A stretch of DNA of 64,000 bases from Arthrobacter beigongshangensis (GTDB taxonomy: Bacteria > Bacillota > Bacilli > Bacillales_A > Planococcaceae), in NCBI RefSeq assembly GCF_016820585.1, contig NZ_JADHDX010000013.1:24047-88046 (forward strand), in the 5' to 3' direction. The notes beneath the pieces were generated by a model, which did not search any database, was not told where the DNA came from, and was given only the letters and a program-made list of their open reading frames with translations. The translations under genes and the position numbers were made by a program. Of the stretch, positions 49,587-63,223 are shown piece after piece (the stretch's first letter is position 1; each line of letters begins with the position of its first letter).

Positions 49587-50447
49587 ATGGAATTACTTAT
49601 TAACTTAACGGTAAATGGTTTAGCAACGGGCATGCTCATCTTTCTTTTGGCTTCGGGACTGACTCTTATTTTTGGCTTAATGAGCGTGCTCAATTTTGCA
49701 CACGGTGGCCTGTTTGCGTGGGGTGCATTTTCCGGTGTTTGGTTTTATGGACTTACTGGAAGCTTTTTCATCGGTATTTTAGGTGCGATTGCTACGGGAA
49801 TCGTTCTTGGCTTCATTACAGAAAAGCTTATTATTACACCCGTTTATGGCAATCATGTCCAGCAAATTCTAATAACACTCGGCTTCATGATTGTTCTTAC
49901 TGAAATGTTAAAAGTCGTGTGGGGACCGAATCAGATTGCCGCGAAAGTGCCACCTTATTTGGCGGGAAGTTGGGAATTCGGTGATGTCCTCATCATTAAA
50001 TACCGTTTGTTCATTATCGTGGTCGGCTTCCTTATCTTCGGTGTATTTCAGTTCATATTGAAGAAGACAAAAATCGGACTGATTGTACGTGCGGGCGTTC
50101 TCAATAAAGACATGGTGCAAGCACTCGGCATTAACATTAAGCGTGTATTTCTCTTTGTTTTCATGACTGGGGCAGCCCTTGCGGCATTGGGCGGAGTCCT
50201 GTTTGCCCCATACTCCGGTGTCATCTACGCGGAGATGGGAATGGAATTTGCGATTTTGGCATTCATTGTCGTCGTCATTGGCGGTATGGGAAGTTTTCCG
50301 GGTTCATTGCTTGCGGCTATTCTTGTCGGTCTTGCAGGGAGTTATATGGCGTACTACGTTCCGGCATTATCACTTGCGGTCAATATGATCCTCATGGCGA
50401 TTGTATTAATATTCCGTCCGCAAGGTCTTTTCACAGCAAAGGGGTGA
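49587..50447 (+). CDS. Liv-type ABC transporter permease (LivH-like)
   Basis: A 286-residue inner-membrane permease with about eight helices and the LivH signature GLTLIFGLMSVLNFAHGGLF near the start and AVNMILMAIVLIFRPQGLF at the end. It starts 12 bases after the LivF-like gene, with AGGGGGC as ribosome site. Confidence 0.94.
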   Translation: MELLINLTVNGLATGMLIFLLASGLTLIFGLMSVLNFAHGGLFAWGAFSGVWFYGLTGSFFIGILGAIATGIVLGFITEKLIITPVYGNHVQQILITLGFMIVLTEMLKVVWGPNQIAAKVPPYLAGSWEFGDVLIIKYRLFIIVVGFLIFGVFQFILKKTKIGLIVRAGVLNKDMVQALGINIKRVFLFVFMTGAALAALGGVLFAPYSGVIYAEMGMEFAILAFIVVVIGGMGSFPGSLLAAILVGLAGSYMAYYVPALSLAVNMILMAIVLIFRPQGLFTAKG

Positions 50448-50451
50448 TGGC

Positions 50452-51456
50452 ATGAAGAAGAAATATCAGTGGAATAACCTATTTCTCGGTATCATGGTCA
50501 TCGCCCTTGTGATGTTCCCATTTGTATCGGAATCACGAACATGGACGATTTTATTGACACAAATTTTCATCTTTTCAATTCTGGCGATGAGTTATGACAT
50601 CTTACTTGGATATACGGGAATCGTATCGTTCGGTCATGCCATGTTTTTCGGTATGGGTGCTTATACGACAGCTATTATGCTGAAAAACATCGAGCCGACG
50701 ATGGGTGTCTTCATTCTGTCAATCGTAGCAGGAATGATTATTGCAGGCATAATCAGTTTTTTTATCGGATTACTAACATTGCGGTTGAAAAGTCACTTCT
50801 TTGCGATGCTCACTTTGGCTGTTTCTGGATTATTTTTAGTCCTCGCGGAAAAATGGCGAACGCTTACGCATGGCAATGACGGTTTTACGTTCAAAGCACC
50901 TGAGTTTTTCAAAGATCGAATGCTGTTTTACTTTGTTGTATTGCTTTGCCTCGTCCTTGTCTATATTTTCTTACGGCGGTTTGTCAATTCTCCATTAGGG
51001 AGAGTGCTCGTTGCAGTAAGGGAAAATGAACAGCGGACAAAGTCGCTTGGCTTCAATACATTACATTATAAAGTGATAGCTTCTATCGTTGCAGGTGTCG
51101 TTGCAAGTCTTGCAGGATCGTTATATGCAGTTTCACTGCGCTTCGTTAATACGAGTGTTTTGACGATGGATATAACACTCGACGCACTGCTCATGACAAT
51201 CATCGGTGGGGTTGGAACACTCATAGGCCCGATTATTGGAGCAGGCATCATTGAATTGGCTCAGCATTATTTATCTGGTCTAGCAAAAGACTATCCCATT
51301 TTCGAACGATGGATCATCTTCTTTGGGATTATCTATATTTTAGCAGTCATCTTCTTCCCAAGAGGCGTTGTTGGTACAGTGCGTGAAAAACTATGGAAGC
51401 GTGCAACTAGCAAATCACAAGCAACGATAAATGATGAGAAGAAGGAGGTGTTGTGA
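50452..51456 (+). CDS. Liv-type ABC transporter permease (LivM-like)
   Basis: A 334-residue permease with about nine helices and the LivM marks LLGYTGIVSFGHAMFFGMGAY, RVLVAVRENEQRTKSLGFN and FFPRGVVG. The N-terminus is basic (KKKYQWNN) and the C-terminal tail is a 20-residue charged extension. It starts five bases after the LivH-like gene; its stop codon overlaps the next start (TGATG). Confidence 0.94.
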   Translation: MKKKYQWNNLFLGIMVIALVMFPFVSESRTWTILLTQIFIFSILAMSYDILLGYTGIVSFGHAMFFGMGAYTTAIMLKNIEPTMGVFILSIVAGMIIAGIISFFIGLLTLRLKSHFFAMLTLAVSGLFLVLAEKWRTLTHGNDGFTFKAPEFFKDRMLFYFVVLLCLVLVYIFLRRFVNSPLGRVLVAVRENEQRTKSLGFNTLHYKVIASIVAGVVASLAGSLYAVSLRFVNTSVLTMDITLDALLMTIIGGVGTLIGPIIGAGIIELAQHYLSGLAKDYPIFERWIIFFGIIYILAVIFFPRGVVGTVREKLWKRATSKSQATINDEKKEVL

Positions 51457-52466
51457 TGGCCGTCGGAATTGTCAGTACAGGTGTGTATATTCCGGAAACG
51501 GTTATGACTGCGGAAGAAATTGCAGCACAATCTGGATTACCCGTCGATGTTGTGAAAACAAAAATGGGCATCACTCAAAAACCGATCCCGGGTACAAATG
51601 ATCATACGGTGGCGATGGGAGTGTGGGCTGCTCAAGAAGCATTGCGAAAAGGGAACGTCGATCCGAAAAAAATAGATCTGATCATCTATATCGGAGAAGA
51701 ACATAAGGAATATCCATTATGGACCGCTGCTATCAAAATTCAAGAAGAAATCGGTGCTTATCATGCATGGGGCTTTGATATCGCACAACGCTGCGGAACG
51801 ACAATACTGGCAATGAGGGTTGCGAAAAGTATGATGGAGTCAGATTCTTCTATAGAAACTGTTCTGCTCGCTGGGGGCTATCGAAATAGCGATTTTATCG
51901 ACTATACAAACGAACGTACGCGCTTCATGTTTAACTTAGGGGCAGGTGGTGCGGCAATGATCTTGAAACGAAATCATCCGGAAAACATTATTTTGGAATC
52001 GGATATTGTGACAGATGGCTCTTTTTCAGAAGATGTTGTGGTTCCAATTGGTGGAACGAAAAGCCCTTTGACACCAGAAGACTTACAACAAGGTCTCTAT
52101 CGTCTTGATGTACTCGATCCGGTTGGGATGAAAACGCGCCTGGAACAGAAGTCGATGCAAAATTTCTTGAAAGTCATTCGAACTTCACTCGAAAAAAGTG
52201 GGGTTTCAGAACAACAAATTGACTACTTAGCCATTTTGCATATGAAAAAATCTGCACATGACTTTGTCTTACAAGAACTTGGCCTTTATGAGGATCAATC
52301 GATCTACTTACACGAATATGGTCATATCGGGCAAATCGATCAAATTCTGTCGTTGGAGCTTGCTGAGAAGGAAGGGAAGTTGACGGACGGAAATATTGCA
52401 GTCCTCGTTAGTGCGGGAATCGGCTATGCTTGGGGAGCAGTGACCGTTAAATGGGGAAAACATTGA
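51456..52466 (+). CDS. KASIII/thiolase-superfamily enzyme
   Basis: A 336-residue enzyme annotated by homology as 3-oxoacyl-ACP synthase III. The nucleophile is Cys113 (FDIAQRCGTT) and the first active-site His is His262 (AILHMKKSAHDF). At the position of the conserved FabH Asn (YGNTSAAS) it has His290 in YGHIGQIDQ, giving a Cys-His-His set. It thus is not a housekeeping FabH; it may condense or cleave acyl-CoA thioesters in the cluster's pathway. AAGGAGGTG precedes the ATG, which overlaps the livM-like stop codon. Confidence 0.85.
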   Translation: MAVGIVSTGVYIPETVMTAEEIAAQSGLPVDVVKTKMGITQKPIPGTNDHTVAMGVWAAQEALRKGNVDPKKIDLIIYIGEEHKEYPLWTAAIKIQEEIGAYHAWGFDIAQRCGTTILAMRVAKSMMESDSSIETVLLAGGYRNSDFIDYTNERTRFMFNLGAGGAAMILKRNHPENIILESDIVTDGSFSEDVVVPIGGTKSPLTPEDLQQGLYRLDVLDPVGMKTRLEQKSMQNFLKVIRTSLEKSGVSEQQIDYLAILHMKKSAHDFVLQELGLYEDQSIYLHEYGHIGQIDQILSLELAEKEGKLTDGNIAVLVSAGIGYAWGAVTVKWGKH

Positions 52467-52482
52467 AGGGGGAGAAATACTG

Positions 52483-53370
52483 ATGAATCTTCAAAAAGTA
52501 CGCTTACCTAGTGAGGAACAAATTGCCTATCGTGAAAGAACAGGCGGCGAAAAAACAGTCATACTTGTACATGGTAATATGACATCGTCGAAACATTGGG
52601 ATTTGCTCTTAGATGTGCTGGATACGAAGTATAAAGTGTATGCCCCAGATTTACGTGGTTTCGGAGAATCATCGTACCACAACCGTGTAACAAGCATCAA
52701 AGATTTTTCAGACGACTTAAAAGATTTTGTTGATTCACTTGGATTGAAAGATTTCTATTTGATTGGTTGGTCGACTGGAGGTGCCGTCTGCATGCAGTTT
52801 GAAGCGGATTATCCCGGCTATTGTGAAAAGCTTATTCTACTTGCTTCAGCCTCAACGCGTGGTTATCCTTTTTTTGGCACAAAGGAGGACGGCTCGCCGG
52901 ACTTGCAACATCGTCTGGTCACAATTGAGGAAGTTGAACAGGATGCGGGGAAAACATTGGTCATCCAAGGCATGTACGATACGCGCAATCGAGAAGGTTT
53001 GAAAGCAGTTTGGAATGCGGTCATTTATACACATAACAAGCCAGACGATAAAAAATATGAACAGTATGTCGATGATATGCTGACACAACGAAACTATGCA
53101 GATGTCATTCATTCCTTGAACCTATTTAATATAAGTGACCAACATAACGGTATAAATGAAGGCACAAACCAAGCGAAAGATATTACCATCCCCGTGCTCA
53201 TTTTGCGAGGGGATCGGGACTATGTTGTAACGGAGCAAATGACCCTTGAGATTGAAGAGGATCTTGGGGATAATGCAACGTCAATCCGATTATTGGATGC
53301 AGGTCATTCTCCATTGGTCGATGATTTGGAACAACTAAAAAAAGCAATCGAAAATTTTCTTCAGGGGTGA
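52483..53370 (+). CDS. Alpha/beta hydrolase
   Basis: A 295-residue alpha/beta-hydrolase: oxyanion loop VHGNMTSSKHWD, nucleophile elbow GWSTGG (Ser near residue 94), acidic residue in RGDRDYVV and His in DAGHSPLVDD, so a Ser-Asp-His triad is complete. A lid of about 80 residues lies between the elbow and the acid. No signal peptide, so it acts on imported material. Candidate roles are ester, lactone or C-C bond hydrolysis. It begins 16 bases after the KASIII-like gene. Confidence 0.9.
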   Translation: MNLQKVRLPSEEQIAYRERTGGEKTVILVHGNMTSSKHWDLLLDVLDTKYKVYAPDLRGFGESSYHNRVTSIKDFSDDLKDFVDSLGLKDFYLIGWSTGGAVCMQFEADYPGYCEKLILLASASTRGYPFFGTKEDGSPDLQHRLVTIEEVEQDAGKTLVIQGMYDTRNREGLKAVWNAVIYTHNKPDDKKYEQYVDDMLTQRNYADVIHSLNLFNISDQHNGINEGTNQAKDITIPVLILRGDRDYVVTEQMTLEIEEDLGDNATSIRLLDAGHSPLVDDLEQLKKAIENFLQG

Positions 53371-53374
53371 TGAT

Positions 53375-54115
53375 ATGCGATTAGCAGGAAAAACGACAAT
53401 TATAACAGGCGGTGCAAATGGTATTGGTCTCGCGGCATGTGAACGATTTGCAGAAGAGGGCGCACGCGTAATCATGGCCGATTTTGATGAAACAGCCGGG
53501 AGAGAGCAGCAAGCAATATTTACGGACAAAGAACTAGATGTCACTTTTGTGCAAGTCGACGTCGTAGATCGTACGAGTGTGACACAGTTAGTCGAAAAAA
53601 CGCTAAAACTCTTCGGCAAGATTGATATTTTGATTAATAATGCCGGTATTACAAAAGATGCAACGCTACTCAACATGGATCTAGCTGATTTTCAACGTGT
53701 TCTCGATGTTAATTTAACGGGTGTTTTCAACTGTACGCAAGCGGTTGTCCCACATATGCTGACAAACGGATCTGGGAAAATCATTAATACGTCTTCAGTG
53801 AGTGGTGTATACGGTAACTTTGGACAGACAAATTATGCTGCTACAAAGGCAGCAATCGTTGGAATGACAAAAACATGGGCGAAAGAATTTGGACGAAAGG
53901 GCATCAATGTCAACGCCGTTGCGCCAGGCTTCACCGCAACAGCAATGGTCAGTAAAATGCCAGAAAAAGTTCTTAATCAAATGAAAGCCGTTGTTTCCTT
54001 GCAACGACTTGGAGAACCGCGTGATATTGCAAATGCTTATTTGTTTTTGGCAAGTGGAGAATCTGATTATATTCATGGTCACGTTTTGCATGTCGATGGC
54101 GGAATCATGATGTAA
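53375..54115 (+). CDS. FabG-like short-chain dehydrogenase
   Basis: A 246-residue classical SDR: TGGANGIG cofactor loop, NNAGITKDA, catalytic Ser in NTSSVSG, YAATKAA, and a C-terminal GHVLHVDGGIMM, all as in FabG/PhaB-type beta-ketoacyl reductases. DFDET near position 37 suggests NAD(H) preference, which would fit oxidation of a hydroxyacyl-CoA rather than fatty acid synthesis. It starts five bases after the hydrolase gene. Confidence 0.92.
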   Translation: MRLAGKTTIITGGANGIGLAACERFAEEGARVIMADFDETAGREQQAIFTDKELDVTFVQVDVVDRTSVTQLVEKTLKLFGKIDILINNAGITKDATLLNMDLADFQRVLDVNLTGVFNCTQAVVPHMLTNGSGKIINTSSVSGVYGNFGQTNYAATKAAIVGMTKTWAKEFGRKGINVNAVAPGFTATAMVSKMPEKVLNQMKAVVSLQRLGEPRDIANAYLFLASGESDYIHGHVLHVDGGIMM

Positions 54116-54136
54116 CTAACGAAGGGGCGAAGTCAT

Positions 54137-55612
54137 ATGTTCACAGAACGTGGTTGGATCATGAAAAGAGCCGCTCTTTCTTCGAATCGGACTGCACTTA
54201 TTGATGTCCATTCTGGAGAAAGTTGGACGTACGCCACACTTCAAAAAAGAATTATTGGTTGGGTCTCTTTTTTTAATCGAAATGGTTATAAAAAAGGTGA
54301 ACGAATTGCAATCGTTGCACCGAATAGTCCGGAACTATTCGCCATCCTGTTTGCGTGTGAAATGACAGGCTTGCTATATGTCCCCCTAAACTGGCGGCTT
54401 AGCCGCTTTGAGCTTGTCACGCTTCTAGAAGATTGCCGTCCTGTTACCCTTTTGTTTCATGAACAGTTTAAATCGGTGATTGATGAACTAAATTATCCGA
54501 ATTCCGTTGCACTTCATCCAATTGACACCCTAGACAATCAAGATTTTCAGATGGAGCAGATGATAGGCGAAGATCCATGGATGATTATTTATACGGGCGG
54601 GACTACAGGCGTACCAAAAGGGGCCGTCCTATCAGCCAATGCGGTAAATTGGAATGCAATAAACACAATTGTTAGCTGGGGATTAACGGAAGAGGACAAA
54701 ACAATCAATTATATGCCCCTTTTCCACACAGGTGGCATGAATGCATTAAGCATCCCTCTCCTCATGGCTGGTGGTACGGTCATCATCGGAAGTTCATTTG
54801 ATGGTGTGGAAGCATTGATGGCAACGGATCAGTACGGAGCGACCATTTCACTTTTCGTCCCAACAATGTATCAGTTGATGATCAAAACTGCTTATTTCAA
54901 ACAATCGACTTTTTCTTCAATGAAAGTTTTTTTGTCTGGTGGTGCTCCCTGTCCAAAGGCAATTTATCATTCATTTCATCAAAAAGGGTTAAAATTCAAA
55001 GAAGGTTATGGTCTGACAGAAGCTGGCCCAAATAACTTCTACATAACGAACGAGGAAGCTTGTCGGAAAATAGGTTCTGTTGGTAAAAGCATGCTATTCA
55101 ATTCTGTGAAAGTATTAAATGAAAAAATGAAGCCTTGTCGTGTAGATGAAGTCGGAGAATTATTTATAAAAGGACCTCATGTTTTTAGTGATTACTGGCA
55201 AAATCCGTTAGAGACGGTACATGCGCTAGTCGACGGATGGTTACGTACAGGAGACCTTGCCAAATACGACAGTGAAGGCGATTACTATATTGTCGGAAGA
55301 AAAAAAGACCTGATAATTTCAGGGGGTGAAAACGTATATCCGCAGGAAGTCGAACAATGCCTTGTTCTATTCGAAGGAATCGATGAGGCCGCCGTCGTCG
55401 GTGTAAAGGATGATGTCTGGGGTGAAGTCATCGCTGCATTTATAATCATGGCAGAGGGGTATGTCATCGATGACGATGCAATTGCTGAGCATTGCAAAAA
55501 GTTTTTAGGATCCTATAAAGTCCCTAAAACAATAATCGTGTTAGCAGAACTACCTAAAACACACGTCGGTAAGATTGACAAAAAAGCGCTTCAAGGGATG
55601 ATTAACCATTAA
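54137..55612 (+). CDS. Acyl-CoA ligase, AMP-forming
   Basis: A 491-residue adenylate-forming enzyme: P-loop motif IYTGGTTGVPKGAV, GYGLTEAGP, the hinge region WLRTGDLAKYDSEGDYYIVGR and catalytic Lys in KTHVGKIDKKAL. It activates a carboxylic acid to acyl-AMP then acyl-CoA. The class is the medium/long-chain or aromatic acid ligases; the carboxylate is unknown. The last gene of the operon, it is followed by a terminator. The ATG at 54137 follows GAAGGGGC; an ATG ten codons later (residue 9) is also in frame. Confidence 0.92.
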   Translation: MFTERGWIMKRAALSSNRTALIDVHSGESWTYATLQKRIIGWVSFFNRNGYKKGERIAIVAPNSPELFAILFACEMTGLLYVPLNWRLSRFELVTLLEDCRPVTLLFHEQFKSVIDELNYPNSVALHPIDTLDNQDFQMEQMIGEDPWMIIYTGGTTGVPKGAVLSANAVNWNAINTIVSWGLTEEDKTINYMPLFHTGGMNALSIPLLMAGGTVIIGSSFDGVEALMATDQYGATISLFVPTMYQLMIKTAYFKQSTFSSMKVFLSGGAPCPKAIYHSFHQKGLKFKEGYGLTEAGPNNFYITNEEACRKIGSVGKSMLFNSVKVLNEKMKPCRVDEVGELFIKGPHVFSDYWQNPLETVHALVDGWLRTGDLAKYDSEGDYYIVGRKKDLIISGGENVYPQEVEQCLVLFEGIDEAAVVGVKDDVWGEVIAAFIIMAEGYVIDDDAIAEHCKKFLGSYKVPKTIIVLAELPKTHVGKIDKKALQGMINH

Positions 55613-55647
55613 AAAAGCGTGGGGCATTGTGCCTTCACGCTTTTTTA
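55611..55647. terminator. Bidirectional terminator between the cluster and yneR
   Basis: AAAAAAGCGTG pairs with CACGCTTTTTT, with GGCA/TGCC inside. The 3' codons of yneR on the reverse strand overlap it. Confidence 0.9.
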
Positions 55648-55928
55648 TATGAGTAAATGAGTTCATCTAATTTGGGATCTACGTTAACATGCAGGTCGTG
55701 CTCTAAGAAATACCATTCATCTCGACGCTCAATATAGTATTGAACACCATCGTGTTCTGTTTGGACAGCAGCTTCATCTGGGGATTCCATCCTGACGCCG
55801 AGTGAAAATCCATCATGTAGTGGACTCGCACCGCCATATCTAGCAAAAAATTTGATGCTATCACCAGATTCGGCCGCCATTTCTGCTTTAAACCAGCTTA
55901 ATGCTTCAGCTGATAAGACAATTTTCAT
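55635..55928 (-). CDS. yneR: HesB/YadR-family protein YneR
   Basis: A 97-residue protein of the HesB-like family lacking the usual three cysteines of IscA, as B. subtilis YneR does. Segments such as LSAEALSWFKAEMAAESGDS, FFARYGGASPLHDGFSLG and EWYFLEHDLHVNVDP match it. A role in iron-sulfur assembly is therefore doubtful. It is transcribed with plsY on the reverse strand (36-base gap), in the reverse order relative to B. subtilis yneR-plsY. Confidence 0.88.
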   Translation of the reverse strand: MKIVLSAEALSWFKAEMAAESGDSIKFFARYGGASPLHDGFSLGVRMESPDEAAVQTEHDGVQYYIERRDEWYFLEHDLHVNVDPKLDELIYSYKKA

Positions 55929-55964
55929 TCCCGCACCAACCTTTCGATTACTGCCTCTATTGTA

Positions 55965-56567
55965 TTACAATCCCTTCACTTTTGGCTCGGTTCCTGCCTT
56001 GATGCGGGCGATATTGGCTCGATGACGATAGAAGATGAAGATGGCGAACGAGCCAATCATGATCAGTAGCGTGAAATCATCAGTTCTTACATAATGAAAG
56101 ATACTGTAGAGCACACCAACAGTAGCTACAGCCATCGACGAGAGTGATACCATCTTCGTTATTTTCAAAAGGATAAGAAACGTGATGAAAAGTAGGACAA
56201 AGACGAACCAATTATAGCCTAGCAGCACGCCGCCTGAGGTTGCTACCGCTTTGCCACCCTTGAAATGGGCAAAGATAGGATACATATGGCCAATGACGGC
56301 AATAATACCTGGAATGAGTGGGTGAACGTTTGTCTGCTCGAAAAGAGGCAAGGCCACTAACCAAACAGCTGCTGTTCCTTTTAAAATATCAAGTAGCGTT
56401 ACAGCAATACCTGCTTTTTTACCTAAAATACGAAATGTATTCGTCGCACCTAAATTTCCACTGCCATGCTGGCGGATGTCCATCTTGTAAAACAGTTGCC
56501 CCACCCACAGTGCTGACGGGATGGATCCGAGTAAATAGGCAATGAGTAACAGTAAGATAGTGTTCAT
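55965..56567 (-). CDS. plsY: Acyl-phosphate:glycerol-3-phosphate acyltransferase
   Basis: A 200-residue membrane enzyme with about five helices that starts phospholipid synthesis. Motif 1 is LLGSIPSALWVGQLFYKMDIRQHGSGNLGATN, given here in pieces: SGNLGATN carries the phosphate-binding Ser/Asn, HFKGGKAVATSGG is motif 2, and RHRANIARI is motif 3. It is the close counterpart of B. subtilis YneS/PlsY and lies divergent to parE, as usual. Confidence 0.95.
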   Translation of the reverse strand: MNTILLLLIAYLLGSIPSALWVGQLFYKMDIRQHGSGNLGATNTFRILGKKAGIAVTLLDILKGTAAVWLVALPLFEQTNVHPLIPGIIAVIGHMYPIFAHFKGGKAVATSGGVLLGYNWFVFVLLFITFLILLKITKMVSLSSMAVATVGVLYSIFHYVRTDDFTLLIMIGSFAIFIFYRHRANIARIKAGTEPKVKGL

Positions 56568-61263
<4,696 letters not shown>

Positions 61264-61274
61264 GGATACTAGAC

Positions 61275-61310
61275 AAGTCACGGGTGCAAAATTCCCGTGA
61301 CTTTTTTTCT
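61275..61310 (+). terminator. Rho-independent terminator of parE-parC
   Basis: AAGTCACGGG (61275-61284) pairs perfectly with CCCGTGACTT (61294-61303), then a run of T residues. Confidence 0.95.
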
Positions 61311-61362
61311 AGACTGACTTATAATAGTTCGATAAGCGAAATAATAGATCGGGGATAGAATC

Positions 61363-62580
61363 ATGTGGAGAAATCGTAACATTTGGATCATTTTAGTGGG
61401 GGAAATGATCGCAGGATTGGGGTTATGGACTGGTATTATTGGTAATCTTGAATTTATGCAAGAAAAAATTCCTTCTGATTTTGTAAAAGCGCTTATTATG
61501 TCAGTTGGACTCCTTGCGGGAATCATAGCAGGGCCGCTTGCGGGGAAAATCATTGATCAATCAAAGAAGAAAACCGTACTTCTTATATCAGGAACGGGGC
61601 GTATGCTTAGTGTTATCTTCATGCTAATTGCCATTGCAACCGGATCGGTATGGTGGATGGTTGCGTTCATGATTAGTATACAATTATCTGCAACATTTTA
61701 TTTTCCTGCCTTACAAGCAACCATTCCACTCGTTGTAAAAGACGATGATCTATTAACGATGAATGGCTGGCATATGAATGTAGCAACGATTTCGCGCGTT
61801 ATCGGAACTGCTCTTGCTGGTATCTTACTCGTTTATTGGTCGTTGGCATCTCTTTATTGGATTTCAATGGTCGCCTATGGTGCACTTCTATTCTTCACGA
61901 TGATGTTGCGTATCGATGAAGAAGTGGGAAGAGAGGCTAAGGTGAAAACAGTGGGAAGCAAAGGGGGATTCATGGAAGTGTTTCCCGTGTTGAAAGCATA
62001 TCCAGCCGTTGGTATGACGCTCATCATGACGCTTATTCCGTTGCTTTTTATCGGTTCCTTCAACTTGATAGTCATCAATCTTAGTGAAATCCAGGATTCC
62101 GCATCAATCAAAGGGCTAATTTATACGTTTGAAGGAATTGCATTCATGCTTGGGACAGTGGTCGTGAAATCTATCTCAACGAAATGGAAAACAACGACCA
62201 TTCTGTTTACTTTTGCAAGTATGGTGGCGGTAGCAGAATTCATGCTATTTTTTACGGAAAGCCTGGCAATCACGCTAAGTGCATTTGCCGTACTAGGATT
62301 TGCGCTTGGTTGTTTTTTTCCGACAGCAATGGTTATATTCCAGAAACAGATGCCCAAAGAGTTCCACGGTCGATTTTTCTCGTTCCGCAATATGTTAGAG
62401 CGGGTTATGTTCCAGGTCGTTTTATTGTCCGCGGGTGCATTGCTCGATATTATCGGACTTCAGTCGATGGTCATCGTGTTCGGATTGATCAGTTTAAGTA
62501 TGACAGCATTGTTCTTCATTCAGATGAAGAAAAGAAACATTATATTGGAACAACCGAAAAACACCGCAGAAAGTATTTAA
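61363..62580 (+). CDS. MFS transporter
   Basis: A 405-residue major-facilitator protein with about twelve helices (IGLWTGIIGNLEFMQ, ALIMSVGLLAGIIAGPLAGK, GRMLSVIFMLIAIATG, ALGCFFPTAMVIFQKQMP). GPLAGKIIDQSKKKTV contains the cytoplasmic loop 2-3 motif A in relaxed form. It resembles drug- or siderophore-efflux members (YfiS/YxaM-like style), but the substrate is unknown. Its last codons form half of a 20-bp terminator stem. Confidence 0.9.
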   Translation: MWRNRNIWIILVGEMIAGLGLWTGIIGNLEFMQEKIPSDFVKALIMSVGLLAGIIAGPLAGKIIDQSKKKTVLLISGTGRMLSVIFMLIAIATGSVWWMVAFMISIQLSATFYFPALQATIPLVVKDDDLLTMNGWHMNVATISRVIGTALAGILLVYWSLASLYWISMVAYGALLFFTMMLRIDEEVGREAKVKTVGSKGGFMEVFPVLKAYPAVGMTLIMTLIPLLFIGSFNLIVINLSEIQDSASIKGLIYTFEGIAFMLGTVVVKSISTKWKTTTILFTFASMVAVAEFMLFFTESLAITLSAFAVLGFALGCFFPTAMVIFQKQMPKEFHGRFFSFRNMLERVMFQVVLLSAGALLDIIGLQSMVIVFGLISLSMTALFFIQMKKRNIILEQPKNTAESI

Positions 62581-62604
62581 CTTTTCTGCGGTGTTTTTCG
62601 GTAT
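62553..62604. terminator. Terminator overlapping the MFS gene end
   Basis: Bases 62553-62572 are the exact reverse complement of 62583-62602 (20 bp). The stem includes A- and T-runs, so it can end transcription from both sides, including that of the Fic operon. Confidence 0.85.
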
Positions 62605-62644
62605 AAAAGAAAAAACGAACCTCATTTTGGAAGTTCGTTGGTGT

Positions 62645-63223
62645 TTAATCTATTGAAATTAAAGTACTGAGCAGTAGCTGTTCAAGTAAATCTTCACATG
62701 TCACTGCTCGAATCACGGCTTGCATGTACTGATCGCGATCCATTTTGTCGTATGTCCATAAGAATCCTTTCTGTTTTGCAAGGGATTGTAAGAAAATGCG
62801 GATTGTACGGCCGTTGCCTTCGCGAAATGGATGCAGCATATTCAGTTCCGATTTGAAATAAGCCAATCTTTTGGCTGCATACTCAAGAGAGTCCCAAGTG
62901 GGTTCGTTGTTTAGCAAAGTAAATAAATCAGAAGCGTATTCATCCATGAATTGCACTTGGCAAAAGCGTGTGCCACCTTTCATCAATTGGACATCTCGGA
63001 ATTGCCCTGCGAACGCGTAGATATCTTGGAAAAGGTGGTGGTGAAGCCCAACAAAATCAGTAAGCGAAAAAGCAGTAATGTTGTATACTCTTTGCTCAAT
63101 TTGTGTTGCACGCATTGAAAACGTAAATGCTTCAGCCTGCTCATGCTCAGCAAAATCAGTTATACTTAACAGATTTGTCTTTAAAAGATAATTTTCATTT
63201 TCAGATTCATTGTACTTTGCCAT
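62645..63223 (-). CDS. Fic-domain AMP-transferase
   Basis: A 192-residue Fic protein with the active motif HPFREGNGRTIR (catalytic His131), preceded by the flap region VGLHHHLFQDIYAFAGQFRD. The motif is complete, so it should transfer AMP (or another nucleotide part) to a target protein; class I Fic toxins of this size AMPylate gyrase or topoisomerase IV. The ATG lies inside the last codons of the antitoxin-like gene (17-base overlap), so translation is coupled. Its neighbour parE-parC is one possible target class, by analogy only. Confidence 0.92.
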   Translation of the reverse strand: MAKYNESENENYLLKTNLLSITDFAEHEQAEAFTFSMRATQIEQRVYNITAFSLTDFVGLHHHLFQDIYAFAGQFRDVQLMKGGTRFCQVQFMDEYASDLFTLLNNEPTWDSLEYAAKRLAYFKSELNMLHPFREGNGRTIRIFLQSLAKQKGFLWTYDKMDRDQYMQAVIRAVTCEDLLEQLLLSTLISID

